Origin: Plasmodium relictum
Taxonomy: Eukaryota > Apicomplexa > Aconoidasida > Haemosporida > Plasmodiidae
Assembly: GCF_900005765.1 (NCBI RefSeq)
Contig: NC_041688.1
Span: 963,341-1,027,340, forward strand
Direction of reading: 5' to 3'
Length of the DNA stretch: 64,000 bases
The translations under genes and the position numbers were made by a program. Below, piece after piece: positions 13,238-23,389 of this stretch (positions are counted from its first letter, which is position 1; each line of letters opens with the position of its first letter). A model generated the notes under the pieces. The model worked only from the letters and a program-made list of their open reading frames with translations. It searched no databases and was not told the DNA's origin.

Positions 13238-14278
13238 ATGATTTGGCTAAGTTATTTTTTTTTGTCTTTATTCTTTTTTCTTTTTATAAAAGTTACTATT
13301 TCGTATGAATTTAGTTCTAGGAATATATCATATAAGAAATTTATGTTTACTGAAACAAAAGTAAAAAATTAGAAAAATGTAATTACATAGTTTTTTAATA
13401 TAATTTTTATAACTTTTCTAGTATTATTATAAAGTATATATACTTGTTATAGATATCCATTTTTTTCTTTTTTCTTTTTTTTTTTCTAGATAAGTAAATT
13501 AAAAGTAGCTGATCCTCCTTATACTGTTTTTAATTTTGCAACAGAAGTTGTTAATACAAATGATATCATTGAAAGTTAAAAATAAAAAAAAATAAATTAA
13601 ATGATTACAATTTTTTTTAATATATTTTTGTGAATTCTATTCATCTAAATAAAAATATTAATTGCATATACGTTTATGAGATTGATGCAACATCTTTCTG
13701 TTTTTCTCTATTTTCAGATGAACTACTTAAAAAGGAAGTAAGAAAGAAAAAAAAAAGTGTAATAGTTAAAAAGAGTGTATAATTAAAAAATGTATTAAAA
13801 TATTAGATAAAATAAAAAAATATATATAATACTTCATTATAAAAAATATAAAGAAGGAAAAATGGAAATAATAAAAAAAAAATATATAAAATAAAAATTA
13901 AAAAAAAAGGAATACTTAAAGAAATAAAAAATAAAAAAAAACATAATAAAAAAGATAACATAAAAATAAGAATTAACATTTTTCGTATATAATATAAATC
14001 ATTTTTTCAATTAGAAAAAGGCTATGAGAAGATTTAAATATGATTTGGTAAAAAAAAAAAAAAATTGATGAAAAAATAAAAAATTTTATATGTATTTTAT
14101 AATTATGAACATTTTTATAACAAATTTGGACATTCATTAAATCCATTTTTTTTTTTTTTTATTAATCATATTTTTATATTCATTTAAAATTTTTTTTTAG
14201 GATGAAAAAAAAGATAGATCTAACAAAATCTTAAACAAAATCTTAAAGGACAGCAAAGAATTTTTTGAAAATGAATGA
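13238..14278 (+). CDS. Small secreted or organelle-targeted protein, five exons, unknown function
   Basis: No single long frame exists here; the gene was assembled by hand. Exons are 13238-13360, 13490-13574, 13718-13737 (20 nt), 14015-14047 and 14201-14278. All junctions are GT-AG and keep the frame, giving about 112 residues ending ...KDSKEFFENE. The N-terminus MIWLSYFFLSLFFFLFIKV is a strong hydrophobic signal peptide, followed by a short Ser/Asn/Lys stretch (residues 23-41) that could be a transit peptide. The remainder is soluble, and its last 45 residues are charged and probably helical. The exon 2 donor (A|GTTAAA) is the weakest junction. I do not recognise a family. The next gene on the same strand starts only about 245 bp downstream. 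Confidence 0.62.
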
Positions 14279-14522
14279 AAAAAATATTATAGAATATTTA
14301 AAAAGAATATTATAAAGTAATAATATTTTTTTAATAATTAGATAAAGTAATTCTTTTTGTTTTAGTTTTTTCTTAATTTTTAGAGTTAAATTTGTGTATT
14401 TTTTTTTTTTTTTTTTTTTAAATAAAAAAACTAAAATTCTCTATATATATTCTATCTTTGTATATTCTTCATATGTATTCAAATATATATGTATATATAT
14501 AAAATTTTTTTTTTTTCATTTT

Positions 14523-15566
14523 ATGAAATACTTATGTAAATTTCTTGATATATTTAAAATTAAAAAAATGTATTTTGTTAAGTATTTCGATGAAAATTTC
14601 GTAAAAATAATTAAAAGAAAATTTACAAGAAATATAGAAAGCAGTTTAAAGCCATCCTCTTTAAGAATAAGAAGTGATAAAAAAAATTTTAATGATATAA
14701 TTAACAAATACTTACCTAATAAAATTTTGAAAAAAAAGAATATATCATTGTATAAAAATTACAATTCTAATTCTAATAAAAAATATTATTTATCTTCAAA
14801 AATAGAAAGAAAAATTAAATTACAGGAAACTACTAATAATAAGGACATTACATTATTAGAAGAAAATAATAAAAATGATTTATTTTTTAAAGAAAACGAA
14901 TTCAATATAAGTATATTAGAAAAACCAAATAAAGAAAACGAATGTAATTTAAATACATTAGAAAAATCAAATAAAGAAAACGAATGTAATTTAAGTACAT
15001 TAGAAAAATCAAATGAATTATTGGAAATTTCAAAGGAAGAATATGATATACAAAAATATAAAAATAAATTGCATAAAAAAATTTGGTTAACACTCAAAAG
15101 GAATAACGAAAAAGAATTTCAATATTATTATGATATACTAAATAAGTATCCTTTAAAAGATGAAGTTTCTTATTCTATATTGATGCATGGAAATTTAATA
15201 ATTTCTAATGGAGAAAACATTAATGAATCTTTTAAAATATTAAATGAGATGAAATTAAAAAAAGTACATTGTTCATTAATTAGATTCAATGAAAGATTGC
15301 TACATTCTTACTATGAATTAATAAAATTGAATGCACGTCCAAATAATAATCAATGGAAAAAAGTATTAAGAACAGTATGGTTCACTTCCGCATTAATTAA
15401 AGCAAGAAGACAAAAATATATCTTAAGAAAAATCAAAAAGATTAAAAAAGATAATTCAGTATCATTAAGTAATTTTAATAATATTTTTAATATTCATAAT
15501 TTAGAGACTTTATATATCGAAAATAAAGATCCTTTAATTGGTAAAAATTTTAAAGAAATAAATTAA
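14523..15566 (+). CDS. Basic PPR-like protein, probably organellar
   Basis: The open frame extends upstream to 14394 from a TTG codon, but that part is poly-Phe from T-rich DNA. I chose the ATG at 14523, giving 347 residues; the ATG at 14568 is an alternative. The N-terminus is rich in Lys, Phe and Ile with few acids, as in mitochondrial targeting. A central block carries three 14-residue tandem repeats (14892-15017). The C-terminal half is well ordered: residues around DEVSYSILMHGNLIISNGEN followed by SFKILNEMKLKKV have the spacing and helix pattern of a pentatricopeptide repeat, and the segment NNQWKKVLRTVWFTSALIKA looks conserved. This suggests an organellar RNA-binding or mitoribosomal protein. 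That is an inference, and an exact family is not recognised. Confidence 0.6.
   Translation: MKYLCKFLDIFKIKKMYFVKYFDENFVKIIKRKFTRNIESSLKPSSLRIRSDKKNFNDIINKYLPNKILKKKNISLYKNYNSNSNKKYYLSSKIERKIKLQETTNNKDITLLEENNKNDLFFKENEFNISILEKPNKENECNLNTLEKSNKENECNLSTLEKSNELLEISKEEYDIQKYKNKLHKKIWLTLKRNNEKEFQYYYDILNKYPLKDEVSYSILMHGNLIISNGENINESFKILNEMKLKKVHCSLIRFNERLLHSYYELIKLNARPNNNQWKKVLRTVWFTSALIKARRQKYILRKIKKIKKDNSVSLSNFNNIFNIHNLETLYIENKDPLIGKNFKEIN
14892..15017 (+). repeat. Three 42-bp coding tandem repeats
   Basis: Units begin at 14892, 14934 and 14976 and encode 14 residues each, with consensus ENECNLNTLEKSNK. Units 2 and 3 are nearly identical; unit 1 is diverged (ENEFNISILEKPNK). Copy number probably varies between isolates. 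Confidence 0.9.
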
Positions 15567-15937
15567 ATAATCACTTAAAAATTATAATATAGTTTTTCAA
15601 AACATTCCCTGAAAAAAATATGTATTTTTTTTTTTTTTTATTTATTATTATTTATTTTTTTTTATTCCTTTTTTTTTTTTTTTTCTTTTGAATTAATTTT
15701 TTTTTTATATTCTAAATTTAAAAAATATTTGTTTAACATAAAAAATAAAAAAAATCTAAATAAAAATTTAAAACACGTTTTCACAAAAAAATAAGAGATA
15801 TAATATATCAGTAGTTACTTTAATAAATATTATTACATATAAAATTAAAATGACAAATTAATTTAATTTTATTTTATTTCGAATTATTTAAAAAAAGGTT
15901 ACAAAAACATATATGTACATTTTTTTTTTCCCCCTCA
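15567..15937. other. Convergent 3' intergenic region
   Basis: This A/T spacer lies between the 3' ends of the PPR-like gene (+) and TBP (-). It holds poly(T) runs near 15626-15640 and 15670-15682. Nothing else was seen in it. Confidence 0.6.
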
Positions 15938-16660
15938 TCAGTTTTTATATTGAACTAAAACATTATATATGTCTTGAAAAACGGTGTTTAGTTTTTGGAT
16001 AGATTTACAACCAGTAATAATAATTTTTCCTGATACAAAAATTAAAATAACTGATTTTAATTTTGATGTAGGTTTATATCTATATACTAATCCTGCAAAT
16101 AATTCAGGTTCATAATTACAATATTCTTTGTGGTCGTGAGCTAACATTTCTAATCTAATGGGCATATTACAATTTGCACTAGCAATAATATTTTCTATTT
16201 TGAAATTTTGAAATTTTACTGATTTATTAGTTATTATTTTTATAATTTTTCCAATTTTTTTACAACCATATATAGAATCATTTTTTGTTTTTGTTCCTGT
16301 TAACATTATTCTTCCATTTTTAAAAATTAAAGCTGTACATTTTGGCTTATTTAATCTTATTATAAGTGTGTTAATTTTACTTGGATTATATTCTGCATTT
16401 CTAATAGACACAGCTATTAAACGTAAATCTATTTCTATGCATAAATTAGCTGACGATATTATGTTATGTATTTTTAAAGAAATGTTTTTATGAACTAATT
16501 TATTTTTTAAACTATCTGATATTTCTTTTCTTTTAGAATTTATATTACCCTCATCAAAATTTTCTAATATATCTTCTGTTAAAAAATTTTCATTTTCTTT
16601 ATTATCACCTAAAAAATCTAATTTATTTAAATTATTTTCTTCATCATTATTTTCGCTCAT
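15938..16660 (-). CDS. TBP: TATA-box-binding protein
   Basis: This general transcription factor nucleates RNA polymerase initiation by bending TATA DNA. The 240-residue protein has a short acidic N-terminal tail (residues 1-55) and the two direct repeats of the saddle. Repeat 1 carries RNAEYNP and [14 protein letters not shown]; repeat 2 carries [17 protein letters not shown] and [12 protein letters not shown]. Three of the four DNA-intercalating Phe positions are present (F113, F188, F208); the first, yeast F99, is Ile (I96). The TFIIB/TFIIA contact segment (YEPELF) is kept. Repeat 2 has a small insertion ([10 protein letters not shown]) before the last strand. The gene is intronless and divergent from RLP24. 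Identity is certain from the repeats. Confidence 0.97.
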   Translation of the reverse strand: MSENNDEENNLNKLDFLGDNKENENFLTEDILENFDEGNINSKRKEISDSLKNKLVHKNISLKIHNIISSANLCIEIDLRLIAVSIRNAEYNPSKINTLIIRLNKPKCTALIFKNGRIMLTGTKTKNDSIYGCKKIGKIIKIITNKSVKFQNFKIENIIASANCNMPIRLEMLAHDHKEYCNYEPELFAGLVYRYKPTSKLKSVILIFVSGKIIITGCKSIQKLNTVFQDIYNVLVQYKN

Positions 16661-17128
16661 TTTGTTTTTTTCTTTAATTCCTTATATATATTAAATTTAA
16701 ACAAACATCATAAATTTATAATATATATCATAATGCCGAGAAAAAAAAAAAAAATAAGGATAAAAAAAAATAATAGTATAAGAAAACCTAAAAATATAAA
16801 TGCAAATTTAATGCTACTAATCTTTAATATTAATTATAAAATTAAAAAAAAAAAAGTTTTTTTTGTATATTCAGAAACTTTATATATAAATTTGAAGATA
16901 AACTATTAATTAAAACTATTATATTTAAAAAAAAAAAGTTGTACATTATTCATGATGCTTATTTTTTGTGTTTTTTAAATAAAAAAAAAAAATTCTTAAT
17001 ATTTTTACAAGATATCTTTTTATTTAAATAATAATAAAGCAAAAGTAATTTTTATTATTTAAAATTAAATTTTTTATAAGGATTTAGAATTATATAGAAA
17101 AAAAAAAAAAAAACATTGATTTTTAATA

Positions 17129-17164
<36 letters not shown>

Positions 17165-17676
17165 CTTTATTTTTGAAATACATACATTTTCTTTAATTAC
17201 AACATTTTTATATACTAAAAGTAAAAAAAAAAAAAAGTAATTCTATAAATAAGAAAAAAAAAAAACAATGGTATCATATATGTTTTTTTTTGTATAAATA
17301 ATTTCATAATGGTATTATTTTTTTAATATATTTTTTTTTTCTTTAAAATTTTTGTATAAAAAAAAATAATATATATATATATATATAAACGAAACTTGTA
17401 CAGAAAAAAATGAATAATAAAAAAAAAAATGAAAAAAAAAAAAAAAATAATGAAAAAAAAAATATATTTTTAAGGAATTCAAATAAATTAATAAAAATGT
17501 GATATCATAAAAATAATATATAATTTTATAAATAACATAAAATTATAAAAATATTATATATGTAAAATAAGAATAAATAGAATTATTTTATTTTTAAAAT
17601 AAGTTTTATTAATTATAAAATAATTTATATGAATAATTCTTATAATTAAATTTTTTTTCTTTTTTTTCTTCATAAA
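16661..17676. promoter_or_regulatory. Divergent TBP/RLP24 promoter region
   Basis: About 1 kb of A/T-rich DNA separates the divergent starts of TBP and RLP24. It includes a TA tract (17132-17161), poly(A) runs near 17100 and 17445, and a second TA tract near 17371-17387. Two basal expression genes share this upstream region. No specific motif could be assigned. Confidence 0.5.
17132..17161. repeat. (TA)n tract
   Basis: An alternating TA run of about 30 bp in the TBP/RLP24 divergent region. Confidence 0.85.
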
Positions 17677-17762
17677 ATGCGAATAGAAAAGTGCTGGTAT
17701 TGCTCAGGAAATATTTATCCAGGTAATTATATATATAAATATTTTTATAAAAACTAAATAGT

Positions 17763-17801
<39 letters not shown>

Positions 17802-18583
17802 TGTATAATTTAATAAAAATCTTAATAAAAAGTGATATATAAACAAAATTACATAAAATTTTATAAATTTTTTTCAGGACATGGAATATATTTTATAAGA
17901 AATGATGCCAATATTTTTCGTTTTTGTCGTAGTAAATGTCATAAACATTTTAAAGCAAAACATAATCCTCGTAAAGTAAAATGGACGAAAATATATAGGA
18001 AGGAAAGAAAAAAAGAATTGAATTATGATAAAACTTTTGAATTTGAAAAAATTAGAAATGAACCAATAAAATATGATAGAGATTTATTTATTAAAACAAT
18101 TAATGCAATGAAAAAAATTGATGAAATTAAAGAAAAAAGAAAATTACGATATTATAAAAATAGAATTAAAGAAAGCTCTGATAAAAACATTAATTTATCT
18201 TTAAATTATATTAAAAAAAATCCTTTACTCTTGAAAAATACTGAATATGAAAATACTCTTAATGACTTGATTACTAATGAAAAAGAAGAAATTAAAACTG
18301 ATTTAATTAAGAATACATTTGAAAATGAAGATATTATTCATAAAGAAAAGGATAGTTTACTTAAATTTAAGGCAGATATCAATTCAATTAAAGAGGTAAT
18401 ATATATGTACATAAATACATATATTTTTTTTTTTAAATCTATGCAAATGCGTTTACTTTAAAAATAAAACTTGAAAAATACACATATTTTTATATATTCA
18501 TAAATGTATATTTTATATTTTCTTTTTTTTTTTTCTTTTAGGCAACTGAGCATAAAAAAAACAAATATTTAGAGTTGGTTTAA
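17677..18583 (+). CDS. RLP24: Ribosome biogenesis protein RLP24 (eL24-like)
   Basis: RLP24 is a pre-60S assembly factor that occupies the site later taken by ribosomal protein eL24 and is exchanged in the cytoplasm. Three exons, 17677-17722, 17878-18395 and 18542-18583, join in frame to 201 residues, close to yeast Rlp24. The first exon begins MRIEKCWYCSGNIYPG. The zinc ribbon Cys are C6, C9, C32 and C36 (RFCRSKCHKHF), followed by the family signature NPRKVKWTK. The long Lys-rich C-terminal extension favours RLP24 over the ribosomal protein itself. Intron 1 contains a TA tract (17767-17797). The last exon ends only 143 bp from the 3' end of the convergent GET1-like gene. Confidence 0.93.
17767..17797. 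repeat. (TA)n tract in RLP24 intron 1
   Basis: An alternating TA run inside the first intron of RLP24, between donor GTAATT (17723) and acceptor TTTTCAG (17877). Confidence 0.85.
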
Positions 18584-18726
18584 AATTCAAATTAAAAAAA
18601 AAAAAAAAAATGATATATTTTGTGTTTTTTAATTATATATATATTTTCTTTATTATTAACAAAAAATTTTTTTTTTTTTTATTTAACTATATTTTGTCTA
18701 TCTTTTTATTTTTAATTTAAAAAGTA

Positions 18727-19734
18727 TTATTGAATATGCTTTCTTTTGATCAATGAAAATAAATTAATAAAATTTTGCTTCATTGTGAAGAAAAATAAGT
18801 TTGTAATGTTGTAGCCACCTAAGAAATGAAGTAAATTATTTCTGCAAGGATCTAAAAAGAAAGAAAAAAAAAAAAAAATTAAAATTTTAATAATAATTAA
18901 AAATGAAAGTAAATACACGTTCTTTAATATATTCATTTTAGTAACAATAGTATTTGAATAATATAATTGTTCTAAACCTGAAGGTGTTATTTTAAAATTA
19001 TTTTGAAATTTTAAATGGGAATGAATTTTTAAACATGATTCTCTTAAGTTATTATTAGTAAAATAATTTAAAATTAAGAAAATAAATACGACCTATCAGA
19101 AATTAAGAAAAATGAAATAAATTCTACTTTATTATTTAGAAAAGTATATTTAATTTTATTATATATTAAATATATAAGGAAAAAAAAAAAAATTAAAGTA
19201 AAATAAAAAATTAAAGCTATAGACAGGAATAATTCAAGAAAAATTACATACATATATTTGATTTTTTATATGTCTAATTAATTTATTTTTTGAACATAAA
19301 CATAAAATAATTGTATCACTTATTTTACTAAAATAGTTATTTTTGTTATCATTCTTTTTCATTTCTTTCAATTCATTTAAATTTTTTTCTTCTTTAAGAA
19401 CTTTTCTTGTATATTTCCCATTCAATATTAATAAATCATATTCACTTAAATGTTTGTTTTTTTTATTATTTTCGTCAATAATTTTATTATATTTTTCAAT
19501 TTTTTTCTGCAAAGTTTCAATTTGTTTGTTAATATCGTTATAAAGTGCTGATCTCATATAATAATCATAAGACTTTCTTATTTTTTTTATAAATTTAAAA
19601 GAATACTTTTGTACAAATTTATTGTTACCAATAATATTAAAAACAAAAAAAAGTAATTGTATTAATATATATAAAAACATATATAAAGTTGAATTATGAA
19701 AAACATATGTATAATCGTTTATAGCATTCCCCAT
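18727..19734 (-). CDS. Candidate GET1/WRB tail-anchored-protein insertion receptor
   Basis: Two exons, 19734-19252 and 19092-18727, join in phase 0 (donor TAT|GTATGT, acceptor TGATAG) to a 282-residue protein. The order is an N-terminal membrane segment (about residues 16-38), a long cytosolic coiled coil (residues 60-135, QIETLQKKIEKYNKIIDENN), a second membrane segment crossing the splice junction (about 156-174) and a third (about 220-242). Inside the coiled coil, LLILNGKYTRKVLKEEK matches the position of the FARYARLERK-type block of WRB. KITPSGLEQL before the last membrane segment resembles the ITPLDRL segment of WRB. GET1/WRB docks the GET3 ATPase at the ER for tail-anchored protein insertion. 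The architecture is convincing; the sequence match is short, so I leave the symbol empty. Confidence 0.66.
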
Positions 19735-20109
19735 CTTAACTGAAAAGAAAGGAAAAAAAATAAAATAAAATAAAGTGTTATCAAAAATTAAAGCATAATA
19801 ATTTATTAATTATAAAATATTACGTAAAATGTTTTTTACAAAAACATAAAAAAAAAAAAATATTCATAATTTTTAATGAAAATATAATATTCTTATCTAT
19901 TTTATTTTATATTTTTTTTTTTGAAATATAAAAAATAATAATATATATATATATATATGTATTTTTTTTTTTTTTTTTATGATAATAATAAAAAATATAT
20001 AAACATAATAAAATTTAAATAACATTCAAAAGAATATTTCTTTTATATTAGCTATTTCATACATAAATATTTCAATTAATATTATTTTATATTATATAGA
20101 AAGTTGACC
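19735..20109. promoter_or_regulatory. Short divergent promoter between GET1-like gene and prefoldin 1
   Basis: Only about 375 bp separates these two divergent start codons, which is short for this window. It holds a TA run near 19941-19957 and a poly(T) run near 19963-19978. Both genes must take their promoters from here or from within the neighbour. Confidence 0.5.
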
Positions 20110-21033
20110 ATGGATGAAAATCAAATTAGCTCATTAAAAAGAGTAATATAAATAAAGAATAATTTTGAAATATATAAAAAATAAGATAAAATAAAATACT
20201 TCTGATAATTATGAAAATACCTCTTTTTTGCTTTTATTTTAAAATTTAACACAATTTTTATTTAATTTTTTCTTGAAGCTAAAAGAGATATCTAGAATGA
20301 TTGAAGCTACACTACATCAAAATAATAGATTGAAACATATTTTAACTAATGAATTATATTTTAGAAAAAAATGTGAAGCTTCATTAGAAATAGTAAATAA
20401 TTTTAATAAAAAAAATTCTTATGAATAATAAATTATATCATATATATATTTCTTTTTAATGTTAGATTGATAATACTACAAATGAGCAAGAATGCTATAG
20501 GAAAGTATCAAAAATGTAGATTATATAAATATACAAAAAATAAAAATTGTGATTATTTTAAATTGTTTTAATAAATTATTTTTCTTTGTTTTGTTGAGTG
20601 TAACTATATCATTTTATTTTATGTTTTTTTTTATATTAGTTTTATTAGAAAACCGAGAGATGATTTAAAAAAAGAGTTAAAAGAAGAAATTGCTGAATAT
20701 GAAAAGTTTACCCCTCAGTTGTTGGTTAGAAATATATTTGAAGTTATTTAAAATTTTCATTTTTAAAATGTATAATAAAAAATATATATATTATATATAT
20801 AATATATTTTTTTTTTTCTCTTTTCTAGGATTTAAGAAAAAAACTAGTTGATAAGTTATCAAATTTAAAAGAACAATTTGTACAAACTCATGAATGTGTA
20901 AAAATTTTATAACTATTAATCTATTTTTTTTTTTTTTTTACATTTTATTAAACAGTTATTTTTATTTTTTATTATTATTTTTTTTTTTTAATATATTTTA
21001 TAGATTGAAAAGGAAACAAATAACAATTCTTAA
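20110..21033 (+). CDS. PFD1: Prefoldin subunit 1 (beta type)
   Basis: Prefoldin is a hexameric cytosolic chaperone that hands nascent actin and tubulin to the chaperonin TRiC. The gene has six small exons: 20110-20142, 20279-20392, 20466-20515, 20640-20724, 20829-20897 and 21004-21033. All junctions are GT-AG and phase-consistent, giving 126 residues. The protein is two long helices around a beta turn: helix 1 (KEISRMIEATLHQNNRLKHI), then CYRKVSKIFIRKPRDDLKKE, which aligns with the YEGVGRMFI segment typical of subunit 1, then helix 2. The absence of the longer alpha-type insert fits a beta subunit. No exon is long enough to reveal the gene as one open frame. Prefoldin assignment is firm; subunit 1 rather than another beta subunit rests on the turn segment. 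Confidence 0.85.
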
Positions 21034-22896
21034 AAATAGGATTTTCATTAAAAGACAGAACTGTTTTTATAAACTTTCATTATTTTTTTTTTTATAACAT
21101 AGGGTTCATATTATTTCTTCACTTAATAGAATTTTTTTTTTCATTTTTTCATTTTTTCTTTTTTCTTTTTTCTTTTTTCTTTTTTTTTTTTTTTTGTTAA
21201 ATGAAACTTAAATACTTTAAATTAATAAAAATTTTCAAAAAGAAAGAATATTTTTTTATAAATCATACTAAGTAATTATTAATCTTTATAAATGAATATT
21301 TCATTGTATAGTGTTTTAAACTAAATTGTTTCAACTTTCATTTAAAAGGATTCACATCAAATACTCAATTTTAAAAAATCAACAGTAAAATATTTAATTT
21401 TTTTTTGTATATATATGAAGCAAGAATTACAAAAAAAACAGAAAATATTTTTGTATTAATATAGGATGCATGGATAAAAGAGTGTATTATTCACATTAGG
21501 CAAATACAAAGAATAACTTTTTTAAAATGGAAAAAAAAAATATGTATTTTAATAGAATTAACTAAATTGAAATCATCATTCATTCTTATAATTAGAAAAG
21601 AAGTATCATTTTAATTATATTTTAAAAATCTCTCCTATATATATATATTTGATTAGGATAAATAATAAAAAGATTTTCCTATATATGTAAAACAATTGAA
21701 ATAATAACGTAAAAACATATAAGTAGATAAATATATATATATGTATGTATTTTTGTGTAAAGTATTATAACTTGTGTGTAAAAAAGGATACAACAAATAT
21801 TTATTAAAACAGAAAAATTTAGTAAAAAAATAAAAAAAGTGTGTTATAATTTATTAAAATATTAACTATTTAATATTTTCTTAATACAAAAAAAATTAAA
21901 AATTTGGGAAACTTTTTAATAAAAAATATATAATACTATTAATAATATCAAAATGAAACTTGAAAATTTTTTTTTTTTATTTCTCTATTTTTTTTATAAT
22001 TTTTTTTTTATTGATTTCTCTGATTTTAAAGAATAAACTTCGTATAAAAATGTAAAAATGTATCTATTTATATATATGTGTATCTGCGTATATTATATGA
22101 ATATTTGTTACATTTCTTATTTCTTATGATTTTCCAAGAGACCTAAATTTTATTTGATACTACATTTATAGCGAATACATAAAAAAAAAAAAAAAAAAAC
22201 GAAGGTTATTTTTCATATATTCTTATGTTTCTAGCTTGAGTGCATTGAATTAAAAAATAAAAAAAAATAAAATATATACTTTTTTTTTATGATATATATT
22301 TTATGTGGTGTTTGAATTTGATATAAAACAAAAAGTAAAAATAAAAATAAAAACCCTTTTATTCGTTCAATTGAACGACATATTCTTTTTAATATAAAAA
22401 AAAAAAAATTTGAGCTTCAATAATATTAAAAAGTGTATATAAAAATCTTATTGCAAGTTTATATATATGATGCATTTATAAATACTATTTTTTTTTTTTT
22501 TTTTTGTATAAATTTTTAACAGTAATTTAGAATAATAATAAATTTTTTTTTCCCATTTCTTTCACTAAAATATTTTGAATAATAAATTAAAGATTTAATT
22601 TTTTTTAACATATTAAATAAAATAATCCCTAACATTCTTTTTAAAAATTATATTTAAATATTTAAGAAATTTTTTTTTTCTTTTATTTTTCTTTTTTTTT
22701 GTAAAATTTTTTAATATTTTAAGAAAAATATAAGAAATATCTTTTAAAAAATTAATGTATTAGTAACAATAATATTATTGTATATGCTTTTTTTTTTTTT
22801 TTTATTTTTTAATTTCTAAAAAAAAAGAAAAATAAAGGGAATAAAAAACATAAAAAAAAATATAGTTAAATATAATAATAATTATAATAAAAAAGA
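21034..22896. promoter_or_regulatory. Intergenic region upstream of SUMO
   Basis: This 1.9 kb spacer between prefoldin 1 and SUMO (both +) is mainly A/T with poly(T) runs (for example 21122-21195, a T-rich CTTTTTT-type run) and poly(A) runs (22183-22199). A G/C-containing perfect 16-bp palindrome, TCGTTCAATTGAACGA, lies at 22363-22378. An isolated GGATGCATGGA sits near 21472. No exon with coding character was found. Confidence 0.5.
22363..22378. promoter_or_regulatory. 16-bp perfect palindrome upstream of SUMO
   Basis: TCGTTCAATTGAACGA is a perfect inverted repeat about 520 bp upstream of the SUMO start codon. It contains six G/C bases in a region with almost none. A site for a dimeric DNA-binding protein is plausible, but function is inferred from symmetry alone. 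Confidence 0.35.
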
Positions 22897-23389
22897 ATGG
22901 TGGATGAAACATCAACAATTAATAATACCAGTGGGACGACTAATAACAATCAAGGTGAACATATTCAAGTAAAAGTTAGATCACCAGATGGAGCCGAAGT
23001 TTTTTTTAAAATAAAAAGAAAAACAAAACTTGAAAAATTAATGGAAGTTTATTGCAATCGCCTTGGTCAATCAATGGAAGCAGGTACAAAAAACGAAACA
23101 AAAACAAATTAGAAGCAAAAAGAAAATAATAAATAATACAAATATATATGAATTTAAATAATTATTATTATTTTATTTATTTTTTTTTTTTTTACAAGTA
23201 ATATGTTTATATTTTTTTAGATTTTATACAACATATATATATATATAATATTTATTTATTCCTTTTTTTTTAGTTCGCTTTTTATATGATGGAGATAGAA
23301 TACATGGGGATAGTACTCCTGATCAACTTTGTATTGAAGATGGTGATGTTATTGATGCAATGGTACAACAAACAGGAGGAAATATTTAA
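22897..23389 (+). CDS. SUMO: SUMO, small ubiquitin-related modifier
   Basis: SUMO is conjugated through its C-terminal glycine to target lysines, mainly on nuclear proteins. Two exons, 22897-23083 and 23274-23389, join in phase 1 (GCAG|GTACAA, TTTTAG|TTCGC) to 100 residues. The N-terminal tail is short and polar (residues 1-20). The ubiquitin-like fold follows with IQVKVRSPDGAEVFFKIKR, then RFLYDGDRIHGDSTPDQL and EDGDVIDAMVQQTGG. The mature diglycine (G97-G98) is followed by Asn-Ile, so a SUMO protease must trim two residues. RFLYDG and QQTGG separate it from ubiquitin and NEDD8. Exon 2 overlaps an unrelated, non-coding open frame. Confidence 0.97.

Noticed and set aside
14394-14522. Upstream in-frame extension of the PPR-like gene from a TTG codon
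   Set aside because: It is poly-Phe/Tyr from T-rich DNA and starts at TTG. The first ATG at 14523 gives a sensible targeting-type N-terminus.
17832-17877. Start of the long RLP24 frame before position 17878
   Set aside because: This is the tail of intron 1. The true N-terminus with the first zinc-finger Cys pair is in the exon at 17677-17722.
20894-21097. Plus-strand 67-codon frame
   Set aside because: It covers the last intron and last exon of prefoldin 1 in the wrong frame and is mostly poly-Phe.
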